From Rhodopseudomonas_A palustris_F (GTDB lineage: Bacteria > Pseudomonadota > Alphaproteobacteria > Rhizobiales > Xanthobacteraceae): a stretch of DNA of 64,000 bases. How positions within the stretch are numbered: position 1 is the stretch's first letter; each line of letters begins with the position of its first letter. The position numbers and the translations under genes were made by a program. Below are positions 8,685 to 16,503 of this stretch, piece after piece. Where the stretch lies: positions 248,001-312,000 of the forward strand of contig NC_007925.1 of assembly GCF_000013745.1 (NCBI RefSeq), read 5' to 3'. The notes beneath the pieces are model-generated. The model was given only the letters and a program-made list of their open reading frames with translations, was not told where the DNA came from and did no database searches.

Positions 8685-9314
8685 TCACCGTCCGATGATC
8701 ATCGCGCGCAGCGCTTTCGGCACCAGCAACGACAGCGCGACGTGGATGACCAGAAACCCGCAGATCGCCGCCATCGCGGCGAAGTGCACGTAGCGCGCGA
8801 CGTCGTAGCCGCCGAACAGCGCGGTCAGCCATTGCAGCTGCACCGGCTTCCAAATCGAAAGCCCGGACAGCACGATGACGATGCCGACCGCGATGATGCC
8901 GAGGTAGAGCAACCGCTGCACATAATTGTAGGTGGTGAGGTCGGCGTGCGACAATCGTCCGGTTAGCGCCGCCTTGGTGTCGGTCAACACGCCGGAGGGG
9001 GTGATCGGCAGCAATTTGTCGCGGAAGCGTCCGGTGGCGACGCCGAGCGCCAGATAGACCAGGCCGTTGACCATCAGCAGCCACATCGCGGCAAAATGCC
9101 ACTGCAGCGCGCCGCCGAGCCAGCCGCCCAGCGTGATGCTGCGCGAAAAGGTGAAATCGAACAGCGGCGAGGCGTTGTAGATCTGCCAGCCCGACATGAT
9201 CATCATGATCACCGCCGCGGCGTTGATCCAGTGCAGCAGCCGCACCCAGGCCGGCTGGATCGCCTTGCCGGCGCGGCGCGTCGCCTGATCGTCGCTGACC
9301 GTGATGCTCGACAT
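8685..9314 (-). CDS. Cytochrome b561-type membrane subunit
   Basis: About 209 residues with four or five membrane segments. Histidines that could ligate two b hemes are in VRLLHWINA, ALQWHFAAMW, ARYVHFAAMAA and FLVIHVALS. It is the first gene of a two-gene operon with the molybdenum enzyme and is most likely its quinol-linked electron partner, as in YedY/YedZ-like pairs, although YedZ belongs to another heme family. The start is ambiguous: an ATG at 9341 gives nine more residues; 9314 (MSSITVSDDQATRRAGKAIQ) has GGAACGAG upstream. It is divergent from nothing close; the fasciclin gene on the same strand lies upstream behind a terminator. Confidence 0.85.
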   Translation of the reverse strand: MSSITVSDDQATRRAGKAIQPAWVRLLHWINAAAVIMMIMSGWQIYNASPLFDFTFSRSITLGGWLGGALQWHFAAMWLLMVNGLVYLALGVATGRFRDKLLPITPSGVLTDTKAALTGRLSHADLTTYNYVQRLLYLGIIAVGIVIVLSGLSIWKPVQLQWLTALFGGYDVARYVHFAAMAAICGFLVIHVALSLLVPKALRAMIIGR

Positions 9315-9433
9315 CGTCTCGTTCCATCCCGACGGGTTCATGACGGGTTCATATCGTCTCTACGGACCTCGCCCGCGGTTCGTTACTGCGGCTTACACCA
9401 TTGGTTTCGCAATGCCATGGTGGCGCAATCACG

Positions 9434-9463
9434 AAAAAGCGAGCCGGGTTGCCCCGGCTCGCT
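9434..9463 (-). terminator. Rho-independent terminator of the fasciclin gene
   Basis: On the minus strand GCGAGCCGGGG and CCCGGCTCGC form a strong GC hairpin followed directly by TTTTTCG. It lies about 75 bp after the stop of the fasciclin-domain gene and separates it from the cytochrome b operon. Confidence 0.85.
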
Positions 9464-9537
9464 GCGCAGCCATTTCCGGGCGCGCGCACCGCATCCTGCG
9501 GGGGACGACGACAGGATGCGGTGGGACTTGCGCGAGG

Positions 9538-10125
9538 TTACGACGCGGGCATCAGCACGGTGTCGACGACGTGGATCACGCCGTTCGACTGGTTGACGTT
9601 GGCGATCGTCACCGTCGAGGTTCCGCCCTTGGCGTCGGTCAGCATCACCTTGCCGCCGGCGGCCTTCACCGTCAGGGTTTCGCCTTCCACCGTGGTCAGC
9701 TTCTTGCCGTCGGTGAGATCGGCGGCTTCCAGCTTCCCGGGTACCACGTGATAGGTCAGGATCTTGCTCAGCGTCGCCTTGTTCGCCGGCTTGATCAGAT
9801 TGTCCACGGTGCCGGCGGGAAGCTTGGCGAACGCCGCGTTGGTCGGCGCGAACACGGTGAACGGTCCCTTGCTTTCCAACGTCTCGACCAGGCCGGCGGC
9901 CTTCACCGCGGCGACCAGCGTGGTGTGATCCTTGGAATTGACCGCGTTCTGGACGATGTTCTTCGAGGGGAACATGGCGGCGCCGCCGACCATCACGGTC
10001 TTCTCGCCGCTCATTTCGCTCTTCATCATCTTCTTGTCTTCGGCGCTGGCGGGCGCGATGACGCTGGCGCTGAGTGCGAGCGCGCCAAAGGCGGCGGCGG
10101 ACAGCAAGGCAATGCGCTTGGACAT
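9538..10125 (-). CDS. Secreted fasciclin-domain (FAS1) protein
   Basis: A 195-residue exported protein. A Sec signal peptide (MSKRIALLSAAAFGALALSA to APASA, cleavage about residue 28) precedes a linker and a single FAS1 domain: H1 motif GPFTVFAPTNAAFAKLP, the YHVVPGKL block, and the C-terminal GVIHVVDTVLMP. FAS1 proteins are linked to adhesion or surface association in bacteria. The start at 10125 has GGGAGAAAC upstream; the longer frame to 10527 runs into repeat DNA. Monocistronic, with its own terminator. Confidence 0.92.
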   Translation of the reverse strand: MSKRIALLSAAAFGALALSASVIAPASAEDKKMMKSEMSGEKTVMVGGAAMFPSKNIVQNAVNSKDHTTLVAAVKAAGLVETLESKGPFTVFAPTNAAFAKLPAGTVDNLIKPANKATLSKILTYHVVPGKLEAADLTDGKKLTTVEGETLTVKAAGGKVMLTDAKGGTSTVTIANVNQSNGVIHVVDTVLMPAS

Positions 10126-10337
10126 GTGTTTCTCCCGTTTGGTTTTGAATGCCGCGGAGTTCCGCGGACGCGATGGAATGCACAGCACGACGACGCCGCT
10201 GCTACGCGAGAATTTTACGTCGTCGTCGGCGGAGTTACGCGTGCGGTTTGGGTCAGTTTCAGAAAGTATTTTTTTGTCGCAGGCTGAAACTAATCGCGCG
10301 GTGTCACGTGGCGGTCGGGGCGCGGAACTCGCTGCCG

Positions 10338-10519
10338 CATCCTTCGAGGCCCTCGGGTTGCTCGGGTACCACCTCAGGATGACGGCTGCGATTGACGCAG
10401 CCGATGGCGTCGTGACTCGCGAAGAAGACATGATCGCACTTGCGACATCGCCACCCCCCGGCGTCATCCTGAGGAGGCCGGCGAAGTCCGTAGGACGAAG
10501 CCGGACGTCTCGAAGGATG
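10338..10519. repeat. Palindromic repeat, family B, copy 2, split by about 80 bp
   Basis: The 484-bp gap 10126-10609 holds no gene. Its centre contains one B half (CATCCTTCGAGG to CTCAGGATGAC, 10338-10383) and a second half in the other direction (GTCATCCTGAGG to CGAAGGATG, 10463-10519), with unrelated sequence between them. In other copies the halves are close together, so this one is either expanded or a pair of solo units. Confidence 0.75.
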
Positions 10520-10609
10520 GGCCGCACCAGCTTGCCTTGCCGCGCGCGTTCTTGCTATCACCCTGCGAAGAGTGCCCGCCCAGATACTCGATCCTGCCAG
10601 GACCACTTC

Positions 10610-12124
10610 ATGAACGCTAATCTGTTCGCCCAACTGTTCGACGGCCTCGAGGATCCGGCAAGGCTCGCGATCGAGACCGAGGATGGCGGCCGGATCAGCT
10701 ATGGCGATCTGATGAGCCGCGCCGGGCGGGTGGCCAACGTGCTGGTCGCGCGCGGCGTCAAGATCGAAGACCGCGTCGCGGCGCAAACCGAAAAGTCCGT
10801 GGCAGCGCTGGTGCTGTATCTCGCCACCGTGCGCATCGGCGCGGTCTATCTGCCGCTCAATACCGCGTACACGCTCAACGAACTGGATTATTTCATCACC
10901 GACGCCGAGCCGTCGCTGGTGGTGTGCGATCCGGCGAAGCGGGATGGCATCGCGGCGATCGCCGCCAAGGTCGGCGCGGCGGTGGAGACGCTCGGCGCCG
11001 ACGGCGAAGGCTCGCTGACCGAGGCATCGGCCGCCGCCGCGCCGGCGTTCGAGACCGTCAAGCGCGCCGGCGGTGATCTCGCGGCGATCCTCTACACTTC
11101 AGGAACGACCGGGCGCTCCAAGGGCGCGATGCTGACGCACGACAATCTGGCCTCGAATTCGAAAACGCTGGTGGATTATTGGCACTTCACCGACAAGGAC
11201 GTGCTGATCCACGCGCTGCCGATCTATCACACCCACGGGCTGTTCGTGGCCAGCAACGTCACGCTGTTCGCCCGCGCATCGATGATCTTCCTGCCGAAGC
11301 TCGATCCGGAGCGGATCATCACCTTGATGGCGCGCGCCACCGTGCTGATGGGGGTGCCGACCTTCTATACCCGGATGTTGCGGAGCGAGCGACTGACCCG
11401 GGAGGCGACCGGCCACATGCGGCTGTTCATCTCCGGCTCGGCGCCTCTCCTCGCCGACACCCATCGCGAATGGGCGGCGCGCACCGGCCACGCCGTGCTG
11501 GAGCGCTACGGCATGACCGAGACCAACATGAATACGTCCAACCCCTATGAGGGCGTCCGGCTGCCGGGCTCGGTCGGCCCGGCGCTGCCCGGCGTCGATG
11601 CGCGGGTGGTCGACGCGGTCAGCGGTGTCGAGCTGCCGCGCGGCGAGATCGGCATGATCGAGGTCAAAGGCCCCAACGTGTTCAAGGGCTATTGGCGGCT
11701 GCCGGAAAAGACCAACGCCGAATTCCGTCACGACGGCTACTTCATCACCGGCGATCTCGGCACGATCGACGACAACGGCTACGTCTCCATCCTCGGTCGC
11801 GGCAAGGATCTGGTGATCACCGGCGGCTTCAACGTCTATCCGAAAGAAGTCGAAAGCGAGATCGACGCGCTGCCGGGCGTGCTGGAATCCGCGGTGATCG
11901 GCGTGCCGCATGCCGATCTCGGCGAGGGCGTCACCGCGATTGTGGTGCGCGAGCAGGGCGCCGATTGCAGCGAGGCGACGGTGCTCGGCGCGCTCGAGGG
12001 ACAGATCGCCAAATTCAAGATGCCGAAGCGGGTGATGTTCGTCGACGAGCTGCCGCGCAACACCATGGGCAAAGTGCAGAAGAACCTGCTGCGCGAGACC
12101 TATGCCAATCTCTACGCCAAGTAA
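10610..12124 (+). CDS. matB: Malonyl-CoA synthetase
   Basis: A 504-residue acyl-CoA synthetase (ANL superfamily) that activates malonate and methylmalonate to CoA thioesters through an acyl-AMP intermediate. It has the P-loop LYTSGTTGRSKGAML, the YGMTETNMNTSNPY adenylate-binding motif, TGDLGTIDDNGYVSILGRGKDLVITGGFNVYP with the hinge, and the catalytic C-terminal lysine in RNTMGKVQKN. In R. palustris MatB, lysine acetylation in this region is known to control activity. The N-terminus MNANLFAQLFDGL matches what I recall of RpMatB, which supports the start at 10610. An SDR gene follows; no malonate decarboxylase or transporter is adjacent. Confidence 0.95.
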   Translation: MNANLFAQLFDGLEDPARLAIETEDGGRISYGDLMSRAGRVANVLVARGVKIEDRVAAQTEKSVAALVLYLATVRIGAVYLPLNTAYTLNELDYFITDAEPSLVVCDPAKRDGIAAIAAKVGAAVETLGADGEGSLTEASAAAAPAFETVKRAGGDLAAILYTSGTTGRSKGAMLTHDNLASNSKTLVDYWHFTDKDVLIHALPIYHTHGLFVASNVTLFARASMIFLPKLDPERIITLMARATVLMGVPTFYTRMLRSERLTREATGHMRLFISGSAPLLADTHREWAARTGHAVLERYGMTETNMNTSNPYEGVRLPGSVGPALPGVDARVVDAVSGVELPRGEIGMIEVKGPNVFKGYWRLPEKTNAEFRHDGYFITGDLGTIDDNGYVSILGRGKDLVITGGFNVYPKEVESEIDALPGVLESAVIGVPHADLGEGVTAIVVREQGADCSEATVLGALEGQIAKFKMPKRVMFVDELPRNTMGKVQKNLLRETYANLYAK

Positions 12125-12218
12125 CCGGCGATCGCTGCGCCGCACCGCCCGGTCCTTAGCCGTTGCTTGACAGCGGCGCCGCGTGCCCGCAAACCTCCGG
12201 AAAAATAACGGAGGGTGC

Positions 12219-13025
12219 ATGTTCAAGGATCTGTTTTCGTTGCAGGGCCGGGTGGCGCTGATCACCGGCGGTTCGCGCGGCATCGGCAAGATGATCGCCG
12301 CCGGCTTTCTCGCTCAGGGTGCGGCGCGCGTCTATATCACCGCGCGCAAGGCCGCACCCTGCGAGGCCACCGCGCAAGAACTCACCGCGCAATATCAAGG
12401 CGAGTGCATCGCGCTGCCGATCGACATTTCCACCCTGGCCGGCATCGCGCTGTTGGCCGCCGAAATCGCCAAGCGCGAGCCGAGGCTCGACATCCTGGTC
12501 AACAACGCCGGCGCGGCCTGGGGCGCCGATTTCGACGAGTTTCCGGAAAGCGGCTGGGACAAGGTGGTCGACCTCAACCTGAAGACGCCGTTCTTTCTCA
12601 CCAAGGCGCTGCACGCGCCGCTGCGCGCCGCCGCCAGCCGCGAGCGGCCCGGCAAGGTGATCAACATCGCCTCGATCGACGGCATCTTCGTCAACCCGCT
12701 GGAGACCTATCCCTACGCCGCCAGCAAGGCCGGGCTGATCCATCTGACGCGGCGGATGGCGGTGCGCCTGATCAAGGACCACGTCGTGGTCACCGCGATC
12801 GCGCCGGGGCCGTTTTCCTCCGACATGAACAAGGCGGCGCGCGACAACGCCGACGCGGTGGCGGCGCGGGTGCCGGCGGGGCGCATCGGCAGCGACGAGG
12901 ACATGGCGGGGGCGGCGATCTATCTCGCCTCGCGCGCCGGCGACTACGTGGTCGGCGCCACGCTCGCGGTCGACGGCGGCATCGTCTACGCCAATCCGGG
13001 CTTCCAGGGCGAGGGCTGGGACTGA
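12219..13025 (+). CDS. SDR-family NAD(P)-dependent oxidoreductase
   Basis: A 268-residue short-chain dehydrogenase/reductase. The cofactor motif TGGSRGIG (about residues 15-22), NNAG, catalytic SIDG with YPYAASKAG (Tyr-x-x-x-Lys), and the C-terminal VDGG motif are present. It resembles the RhlG/3-oxoacyl-ACP-reductase-like branch, but substrate cannot be read from sequence. The ATG at 12219 has GGAGGG just upstream; the longer frame from 12183 is unlikely. It starts 94 bp after matB on the same strand and may be cotranscribed. Confidence 0.92.
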   Translation: MFKDLFSLQGRVALITGGSRGIGKMIAAGFLAQGAARVYITARKAAPCEATAQELTAQYQGECIALPIDISTLAGIALLAAEIAKREPRLDILVNNAGAAWGADFDEFPESGWDKVVDLNLKTPFFLTKALHAPLRAAASRERPGKVINIASIDGIFVNPLETYPYAASKAGLIHLTRRMAVRLIKDHVVVTAIAPGPFSSDMNKAARDNADAVAARVPAGRIGSDEDMAGAAIYLASRAGDYVVGATLAVDGGIVYANPGFQGEGWD

Positions 13026-13030
13026 GCGCG

Positions 13031-13065
13031 ACGTCGCCCGCGGCTATTGCGGCTGCGGGCGACGT
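13031..13065 (+). terminator. Strong GC hairpin after the SDR gene (no U-tract)
   Basis: ACGTCGCCCGC pairs with GCGGGCGACGT across a 13-base loop, beginning 6 bp after the SDR stop codon. There is no run of T, so it may be a Rho-dependent or mRNA-stabilising hairpin rather than a classical terminator. The rest of the gap 13026-13591 holds a family A repeat and a short open frame at 13277 with a signal-like start (MIRAMAAALLLCALA) that I do not call as a gene. Confidence 0.5.
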
Positions 13066-13410
13066 AGTCCGGCGCCAGCAGCCGGTTGCGCAGCAGGAAG
13101 CTGACCGCGCGGACCCAGCAACAACATCCCGCCGAGCCAGCCAGCGTTTCGCATCAGCGAGATCCGTATTCGGCCCGTGGGCAAATTGTTACTTGCAACG
13201 TCGCCCGGTTCCGCCATCCTTCAAGCTACAAGGTCGCTCAACGGTTCCAAACGAAGCGGCCCAGCAGGGAGACGTCATGATCCGAGCGATGGCCGCGGCG
13301 CTGCTGCTCTGTGCGCTGGCCACACGCTGGGCGTCGATCGCCCGGAAACCAAATGCAAGCTGCAGTAAGGACGGGCTGGCGATGAGAAACGGGTCGCGCA
13401 ATTCGAAGCT

Positions 13411-13547
13411 CGTGTCCCGGGCGCGGCGCAGCGCGAAGCGCTGCTCCGCAGACCCGGGACCGTTCCAAGCGCTGCGGTCCGTAACAGCCCCGGCTCTGCA
13501 GCGCACCACGCCGCAAGAGCGACGCGCTGCGCTGCGTCCGGGGCACG
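13411..13547. repeat. Palindromic intergenic repeat, family A, copy 2
   Basis: CGTGTCCCGGGCGCGGCGCA at the left, CCGGGACCGTTCC and CGTAACAGCCCCGG in the middle, and GTCCGGGGCACG at the right reproduce the copy at 2304 in the same orientation. It ends 45 bp before the small beta-propeller gene, so that gene's promoter must lie inside or very close to the repeat. Confidence 0.85.
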
Positions 13548-13591
13548 ATTGCATTGCCGAAGGCGGTCATCGGATCGAAGCCGGACGCGCA

Positions 13592-13909
13592 ATGACTCGC
13601 GGAGTCATCGTCGCAGCCGCCCTGCTCTCGCTCATTGCCGCGACGCCCGCCGCGGCTTCCATCGCCTATATCTCCAACGAAGAGAGCAACACCGTCTCGG
13701 TGATCGACACCAATATTTGGTCAGTGACCGCCACCATCAAGGTCGGGCAGCGGCCGCGCGGCATCGAATTCACCCGCGACGGCAAATTCGTGCTGGTCGC
13801 GGTCGGCGATGACGACACCATCGAGCTGATCGACGTCGCCGCGCAAAAGGTCTTCAAAACCATCCAGGTCGGTGAATTGCCCTGGGGCATCACCGTCGCG
13901 CCGAAATGA
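13592..13909 (+). CDS. Very short YVTN beta-propeller protein, probably an internally deleted PQQ-catabolism-associated propeller
   Basis: A 105-residue exported protein: signal peptide MTRGVIVAAALLSLIAATPA to AAA, then two YVTN-type blades (AYISNEESNTVSVIDTNIWS, then FVLVAVGDDDTIELIDVAAQ), ending VGELPWGITVAPK. Full propellers need six or seven blades; the PQQ-catabolism-associated family (TIGR03866) is about 300 residues. The end resembles the terminus of the full-length family, so an in-frame internal deletion that kept the first and last blades is a plausible reading. The stop overlaps the ABC ATPase start (ATGA), so translation is coupled. Confidence 0.7.
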   Translation: MTRGVIVAAALLSLIAATPAAASIAYISNEESNTVSVIDTNIWSVTATIKVGQRPRGIEFTRDGKFVLVAVGDDDTIELIDVAAQKVFKTIQVGELPWGITVAPK

Positions 13910-14715
13910 CGGTGGCGGAGCTGCCCAGGGCCGGAATCGACAGCGCCGCTGCGCCGCGCAGCTCCGCCGCGGTCGCGGCCTTATCGATAGAGGGCGTCTC
14001 CTACAGTTATGGCGCCCGCCGCGCATTGCACGATGTGTCGTTCGCCGTGCAGCCGGCGAGTTTCACCGCGCTGCTCGGCCTCAACGGCGCCGGCAAGTCG
14101 ACGTTGGTGGCGCTGATCACCCGGCTGTTCGGACTGCAGGCGGGACGGATCAGCATTTTTGGCGACGACATCACCAGCGCGCCTGGAGAAGCGCTGCGGC
14201 AGATTGGCGTGGTGTTCCAGCCGCGCACGCTCGATCTCGATCTGTCGGTGATGCAGAACCTGCAATATCACGCCGCGCTGCACGGCATCGGCCGCGGCGA
14301 GGCGCGCAGTCGCGCCGACGCGCTGCTGACGCGGATCGGCCTCGCCGATCGCGCCGGCAGCAAGGTGCGCGATCTCTCCGGCGGCCAGATGCGGCGGCTG
14401 GAGATTGCCCGCGCCTTGCTGCACCGGCCGCGGCTGTTGCTGCTCGATGAAGCCACCGTCGGGCTCGACGTCAAGGCGCGCGCCGACCTCATCGGCCACG
14501 TCCGCCGGCTGGTGATCGACGACGGCGTGAGCGTATTATGGACCACGCATCTGTTCGACGAGATCGAAGCTTCCGACGATCTGGTGATCCTGCACCACGG
14601 CCAGGTGCTGGCGCGCGGCGCCATCGCGCGGATCGCAACCGAGACCGGCACCGCCGATCTGCACGCCGCGTTCCGGCAGCTCACCGGCGCCGACCATCTG
14701 GGAGGCGGGTTATGA
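13906..14715 (+). CDS. ABC transporter ATP-binding protein (PQQ/alcohol-associated type)
   Basis: A 269-residue ABC ATPase. Walker A GLNGAGKST, the Q-loop in GVVFQPRTLDLDLSVMQNL, signature LSGGQMRRLEIARAL, Walker B LLLLDEATVGLD and the switch histidine in WTTHLFDEIE are intact. The sequence LSVMQNLQYHAALHGI and the neighbours (propeller before, ABC-2 permease and a small exported protein after) match the transporter linked to PQQ-dependent alcohol catabolism (TIGR03864-like). The ATG overlaps the propeller stop by 4 bp. The extra 25 residues before ALSIEGVSYSYG are variable. Confidence 0.9.
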   Translation: MTVAELPRAGIDSAAAPRSSAAVAALSIEGVSYSYGARRALHDVSFAVQPASFTALLGLNGAGKSTLVALITRLFGLQAGRISIFGDDITSAPGEALRQIGVVFQPRTLDLDLSVMQNLQYHAALHGIGRGEARSRADALLTRIGLADRAGSKVRDLSGGQMRRLEIARALLHRPRLLLLDEATVGLDVKARADLIGHVRRLVIDDGVSVLWTTHLFDEIEASDDLVILHHGQVLARGAIARIATETGTADLHAAFRQLTGADHLGGGL

Positions 14716-15557
14716 CTGCGCCGACGCTCGAACGCCCGAGCGGATTTTCACCGGCGCAGTATCTGATCTGCCTCAACGGCATCGTCTGGCGCGAGGGCTT
14801 GCGCTTTCTGCATCAGCGCGAGCGCTTCGTCTCGGCGCTGGTGCGGCCTTTGGTGTGGCTGTTCATCTTCGCCGCCGGCTTTCGCCAGGTGCTGGGGATT
14901 TCCATCATCCCGCCCTACGAGACCTACATCCTCTATGAAGTCTACATCACGCCCGGATTGATGGCGATGATCCAGCTGTTCAACGGCATGCAGTCGTCGC
15001 TCTCGATGGTCTACGACCGCGAGATGGGCAATATGCGCACGCTCTTGGTCAGTCCGCTGCCGCGCTGGTACTTGCTCAGCTGCAAGCTTCTTGCCGGCAC
15101 CGCGGTGTCGATCCTGCAGGTCTATGCGTTCCTTCTGATTGCCTGGTTCTGGGACATCGAACCGCCGCACATCGGCTATCTCACCGTGCTGCCGGCGCTG
15201 GCGCTGAGCGGGCTGATGCTGGGCGCGCTCGGCATGCTGATTTCCTCCGGCATCAAGCAATTGGAGAGTTTCGCCGGCGTGATGAACTTCGTGATCTTTC
15301 CGATGTTCTTTGCGTCGTCGGCGCTCTACCCGCTGTGGCGGGTGCTGCAAGGCAGCCCGGCGCTTTACTATCTGTGTCAGTTCAACCCGTTCACCCACGC
15401 CATCGAGCTGATCCGCTTTGCGTTGTATGGCCAGATCAACTGGCTGTCGCTGGCGGTGGTCGGCGGCTCTACCGCGGCGTTCCTGATCGGCGCGATGCTG
15501 GCGTATAATCCGTCGCGTGGCCTCGGCCACCGCGGCGCCGCAGGAGGCGATACGTGA
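14712..15557 (+). CDS. ABC-2 type transporter permease
   Basis: A 281-residue permease with six membrane segments and the ABC-2 pattern: FVSALVRPLVWLFIFAAGFR, then MVYDREMGNMRTLLVSPLPRWYLLSCKLLAG, FVIFPMFFASSALYPL and a final helix before NPSRGLGHRG. It resembles TIGR03861-like permeases. GGAGGCGGG lies just upstream and the start overlaps the ATPase stop (ATGA), so the two are an obligate pair. The exported substrate is unknown. Confidence 0.9.
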   Translation: MTAPTLERPSGFSPAQYLICLNGIVWREGLRFLHQRERFVSALVRPLVWLFIFAAGFRQVLGISIIPPYETYILYEVYITPGLMAMIQLFNGMQSSLSMVYDREMGNMRTLLVSPLPRWYLLSCKLLAGTAVSILQVYAFLLIAWFWDIEPPHIGYLTVLPALALSGLMLGALGMLISSGIKQLESFAGVMNFVIFPMFFASSALYPLWRVLQGSPALYYLCQFNPFTHAIELIRFALYGQINWLSLAVVGGSTAAFLIGAMLAYNPSRGLGHRGAAGGDT

Positions 15558-15937
15558 GACTGTTTTCGCGATTAGCCGCTGCCGGGATGATGCTGGTCGG
15601 CGCGATCGACGCGGCCCACGCCGTCGATCCGCGCTATCCGGATTGGCCCTGCGTGCAGGCCAAGGTGCCGGAGATTTCGCTGAGCGCGGTGTGGGCCGGA
15701 CCGCCGCTCGACGAAGCCGGCGCCAAATGCAAGGACGACGCCCAGATCAGCGCGCTGGTGGCGCGGCCTTCGGCGCGCCGCACCCCGCTCGAGGAGGCGG
15801 AGAAGCTGGTCACGGAGTTTCTCAGGCAGGCCGGCACCGACAAGAGCGCCGCCGGCACGCTGATCTTCGCCGGGCTGTTCGACACCCTGAATGCCGAGCG
15901 CGGCTCGGTTGCCTTGCCTGACGGCAGTCGAAATTAA
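15554..15937 (+). CDS. Small exported hypothetical protein, possibly C-terminally truncated
   Basis: 127 residues from a GTG at 15554 that overlaps the permease stop (GTGA). A signal peptide (MRLFSRLAAAGMMLVGAIDA, then AHA) is followed by VDPRYPDWPCVQAKVPEISL, which I associate with a longer exported protein found beside this type of ABC transporter. The reading frame breaks off after LFAGLFDTLNAERGSV-type sequence with an atypical tail (ALPDGSRN), so it may be a shortened allele. Function is unknown. Confidence 0.7.
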   Translation: MRLFSRLAAAGMMLVGAIDAAHAVDPRYPDWPCVQAKVPEISLSAVWAGPPLDEAGAKCKDDAQISALVARPSARRTPLEEAEKLVTEFLRQAGTDKSAAGTLIFAGLFDTLNAERGSVALPDGSRN

Positions 15938-16071
15938 CCAGGTCGAGCCCGCGCAGTGCGATCCGCGGCAACCCGGCGCCGCCCCTGCCCGCAACGGTTG
16001 ATTTTTTCGGGAAACAGGCGGATAGACCCGCGCGGCGGGCCGGGATGGCCTCGCGCCTCCGGGGTGATCTC

Positions 16072-16500
16072 ATGAAAATCCTGCGACATCGGATTGAGCT
16101 CGAAACCACCGCGCCGATCCAGATCATCGACGTCACCGGCCAAGTCCGCGACTGGGTCGCCTCGACCGGCATCCAGGACGGCCTCGTGACGGTGAGTTCG
16201 CTGCACACCACCGCGCGGATCAACGTCAACGAGCGCGAGGCCCAGCTCGAGCGCGACATGATCACCTACCTGAAGCGGCTGGTGCCGCGCGACGGCGACT
16301 ATCTGCACAATCTCGATCCGATCGACGGCCGCGACAACGCGCATTCGCATCTGCTCGGCCTGTTCATGAACTCCTCGGAAACCATCCCGGTTGCCGCCGG
16401 CGCGCCGGTGCTGGGCGGCTGGCAATCGATCTTCTTCGTCGAGCTCGACGGCCCGCGCGAAACCCGCGGCATCGAACTGCAACTGCTCGGAACGGACTAA
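16072..16500 (+). CDS. YjbQ family protein (UPF0047)
   Basis: A 142-residue YjbQ/UPF0047 protein. Conserved features are GLVTVSSLHTTARINVNE, the acidic DGDYLHNLDPIDGRDNAHSH stretch, and the C-terminal GGWQSIFFVELDGPRETRGI block. Members form small trimers and have been reported to give weak thiamine-phosphate-synthase activity; their natural reaction is not settled. The ATG at 16072 has GGGGTGA upstream; the frame from 16045 is an extension. Only 3 bp separate its stop from the RuBisCO-like gene, so the two are almost certainly one operon. Confidence 0.92.
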   Translation: MKILRHRIELETTAPIQIIDVTGQVRDWVASTGIQDGLVTVSSLHTTARINVNEREAQLERDMITYLKRLVPRDGDYLHNLDPIDGRDNAHSHLLGLFMNSSETIPVAAGAPVLGGWQSIFFVELDGPRETRGIELQLLGTD

Positions 16501-16503
16501 CGC

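Noticed and set aside
13086..13280. 64-codon plus-strand open frame after the SDR gene
   Set aside because: No ribosome site, no sensible composition, and it lies between a hairpin and a repeat.
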